NCBI GenBank assembly: GCA_002691085.1
Contig: NZGX01000073.1
Location: forward strand, 1 to 6,295
Origin: Rhodospirillaceae bacterium
GTDB taxonomy: Bacteria > Pseudomonadota > Alphaproteobacteria > Rhodospirillales > Rhodospirillaceae
Direction: 5' to 3'
DNA length: 6,295 nt
In this document: piece by piece, positions 6,069 to 6,295 of the stretch
Numbering within the stretch: the first letter of the stretch is position 1
Layout: every line of letters begins with the position of its first letter
Made by a program: the position numbers and the translations under genes
The notes under the pieces: model-generated
Database searches by the model: none
What the model was told of the DNA's origin: nothing
What the model saw: the letters and a program-made list of their open reading frames with translations, nothing else

Positions 6069-6295
6069 TTAATTTGTAAGATTAATCCAATCATCTATAT
6101 CCCGAATTGCTCTTTCGGTGAAGGCTTTTTTTCTATCCCTTCCCTTTAAGGGCTTATTTTTCTCATTTAAGACTTCTTTTTTATTTAAAGGAGGAAATAA
6201 ACCAAAATTAATATTCATTGGTTGATATGTTTCAGGAAGAGAGTTCTTAGTGATGTGCTCTAATAAAGAACCAATAGCAGAAGTATTTGGAGGAA
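6069..6295 (-). CDS. trmFO: TrmFO, folate-dependent tRNA m5U54 methyltransferase, C-terminal part (5' end outside window)
   Basis: On the minus strand an open frame enters at the right edge and reads 74 complete codons to a TAA at 6071-6069. It begins PPNTSAIGSLLEHIT and carries YQPMNINFGLFPPL, the highly conserved C-terminal TrmFO block. It ends with LKGRDRKKAFTERAI and DIDDWI, the usual final helix. TrmFO (older name Gid) uses FADH2 and methylenetetrahydrofolate to methylate uridine 54 in the tRNA T-loop. The Rossmann FAD-binding motif and catalytic cysteines lie upstream, outside the window. It converges on the NDUFAF6-like gene with 69 bp between the stops, an arrangement I associate with other alphaproteobacteria. 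The family assignment is firm. Confidence 0.93.
   Translation of the reverse strand, partial: PPNTSAIGSLLEHITKNSLPETYQPMNINFGLFPPLNKKEVLNEKNKPLKGRDRKKAFTERAIRDIDDWINLTN

Noticed and set aside
1..6295. CRISPR arrays, insertion sequences, tRNA or rRNA genes, defence or toxin systems
   Set aside because: No repeated spacer pattern, transposase-like translation, RNA cloverleaf or rRNA stretch was seen. Nearly all the sequence is accounted for by housekeeping genes.

Overview
This is an AT-rich window with ordinary chromosomal housekeeping genes. Protein content and gene order suggest a marine-type alphaproteobacterium with a small, low-GC genome. The order surE, NlpD/LppB-like LysM-LytM lipoprotein, yajC, secD-secF, squalene/phytoene-synthase-like (NDUFAF6-type) protein and convergent trmFO is a familiar alphaproteobacterial neighbourhood. 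The lineage is inferred from protein likeness and synteny, because no rRNA or tRNA gene is present.

Layout. Positions 1-268 hold the 3' end of surE (+). Positions 349-1308 encode a lipoprotein with two LysM domains and a LytM/M23 domain whose catalytic residues are largely replaced, as in NlpD-type amidase activators. Positions 1417-1761 are yajC and 1831-4359 a single fused secDF, which together form the accessory part of the Sec translocon. A 10-bp-stem hairpin at 4364-4387 lies between the end of secDF and a gene of opposite direction. That gene (5009-4410, minus strand) encodes a 199-residue multipass membrane protein resembling the membrane domain of the PuuD/Urate_ox_N family. A 135-bp divergent intergenic region with candidate promoters and an inverted repeat separates it from 5145-5999 (+), a squalene/phytoene-synthase-fold protein without the catalytic aspartate motifs that resembles the complex I assembly factor NDUFAF6. 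The window ends in the 3' part of trmFO on the minus strand (6295-6069).

How the genes fit together. The left two thirds concern the cell envelope: YajC and SecDF assist protein export and membrane insertion, and the NlpD-like lipoprotein probably regulates peptidoglycan hydrolysis. The right part is probably tied to respiratory-complex assembly, through the NDUFAF6 homologue, and to tRNA modification (TrmFO).

What departs from the usual neighbourhood: pcm, often found between surE and the lipoprotein gene, is missing; the slot where a small Mth938/NDUFAF3-like gene often follows secDF holds an unrelated gene in the opposite direction; and secD and secF are fused. I see no mobile element, CRISPR array, RNA gene or defence system, and no stretch over 300 bases lacks a gene. 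I did not find an undescribed multi-gene system. The most interesting points are the two synteny replacements and the probably non-catalytic synthase-like protein.
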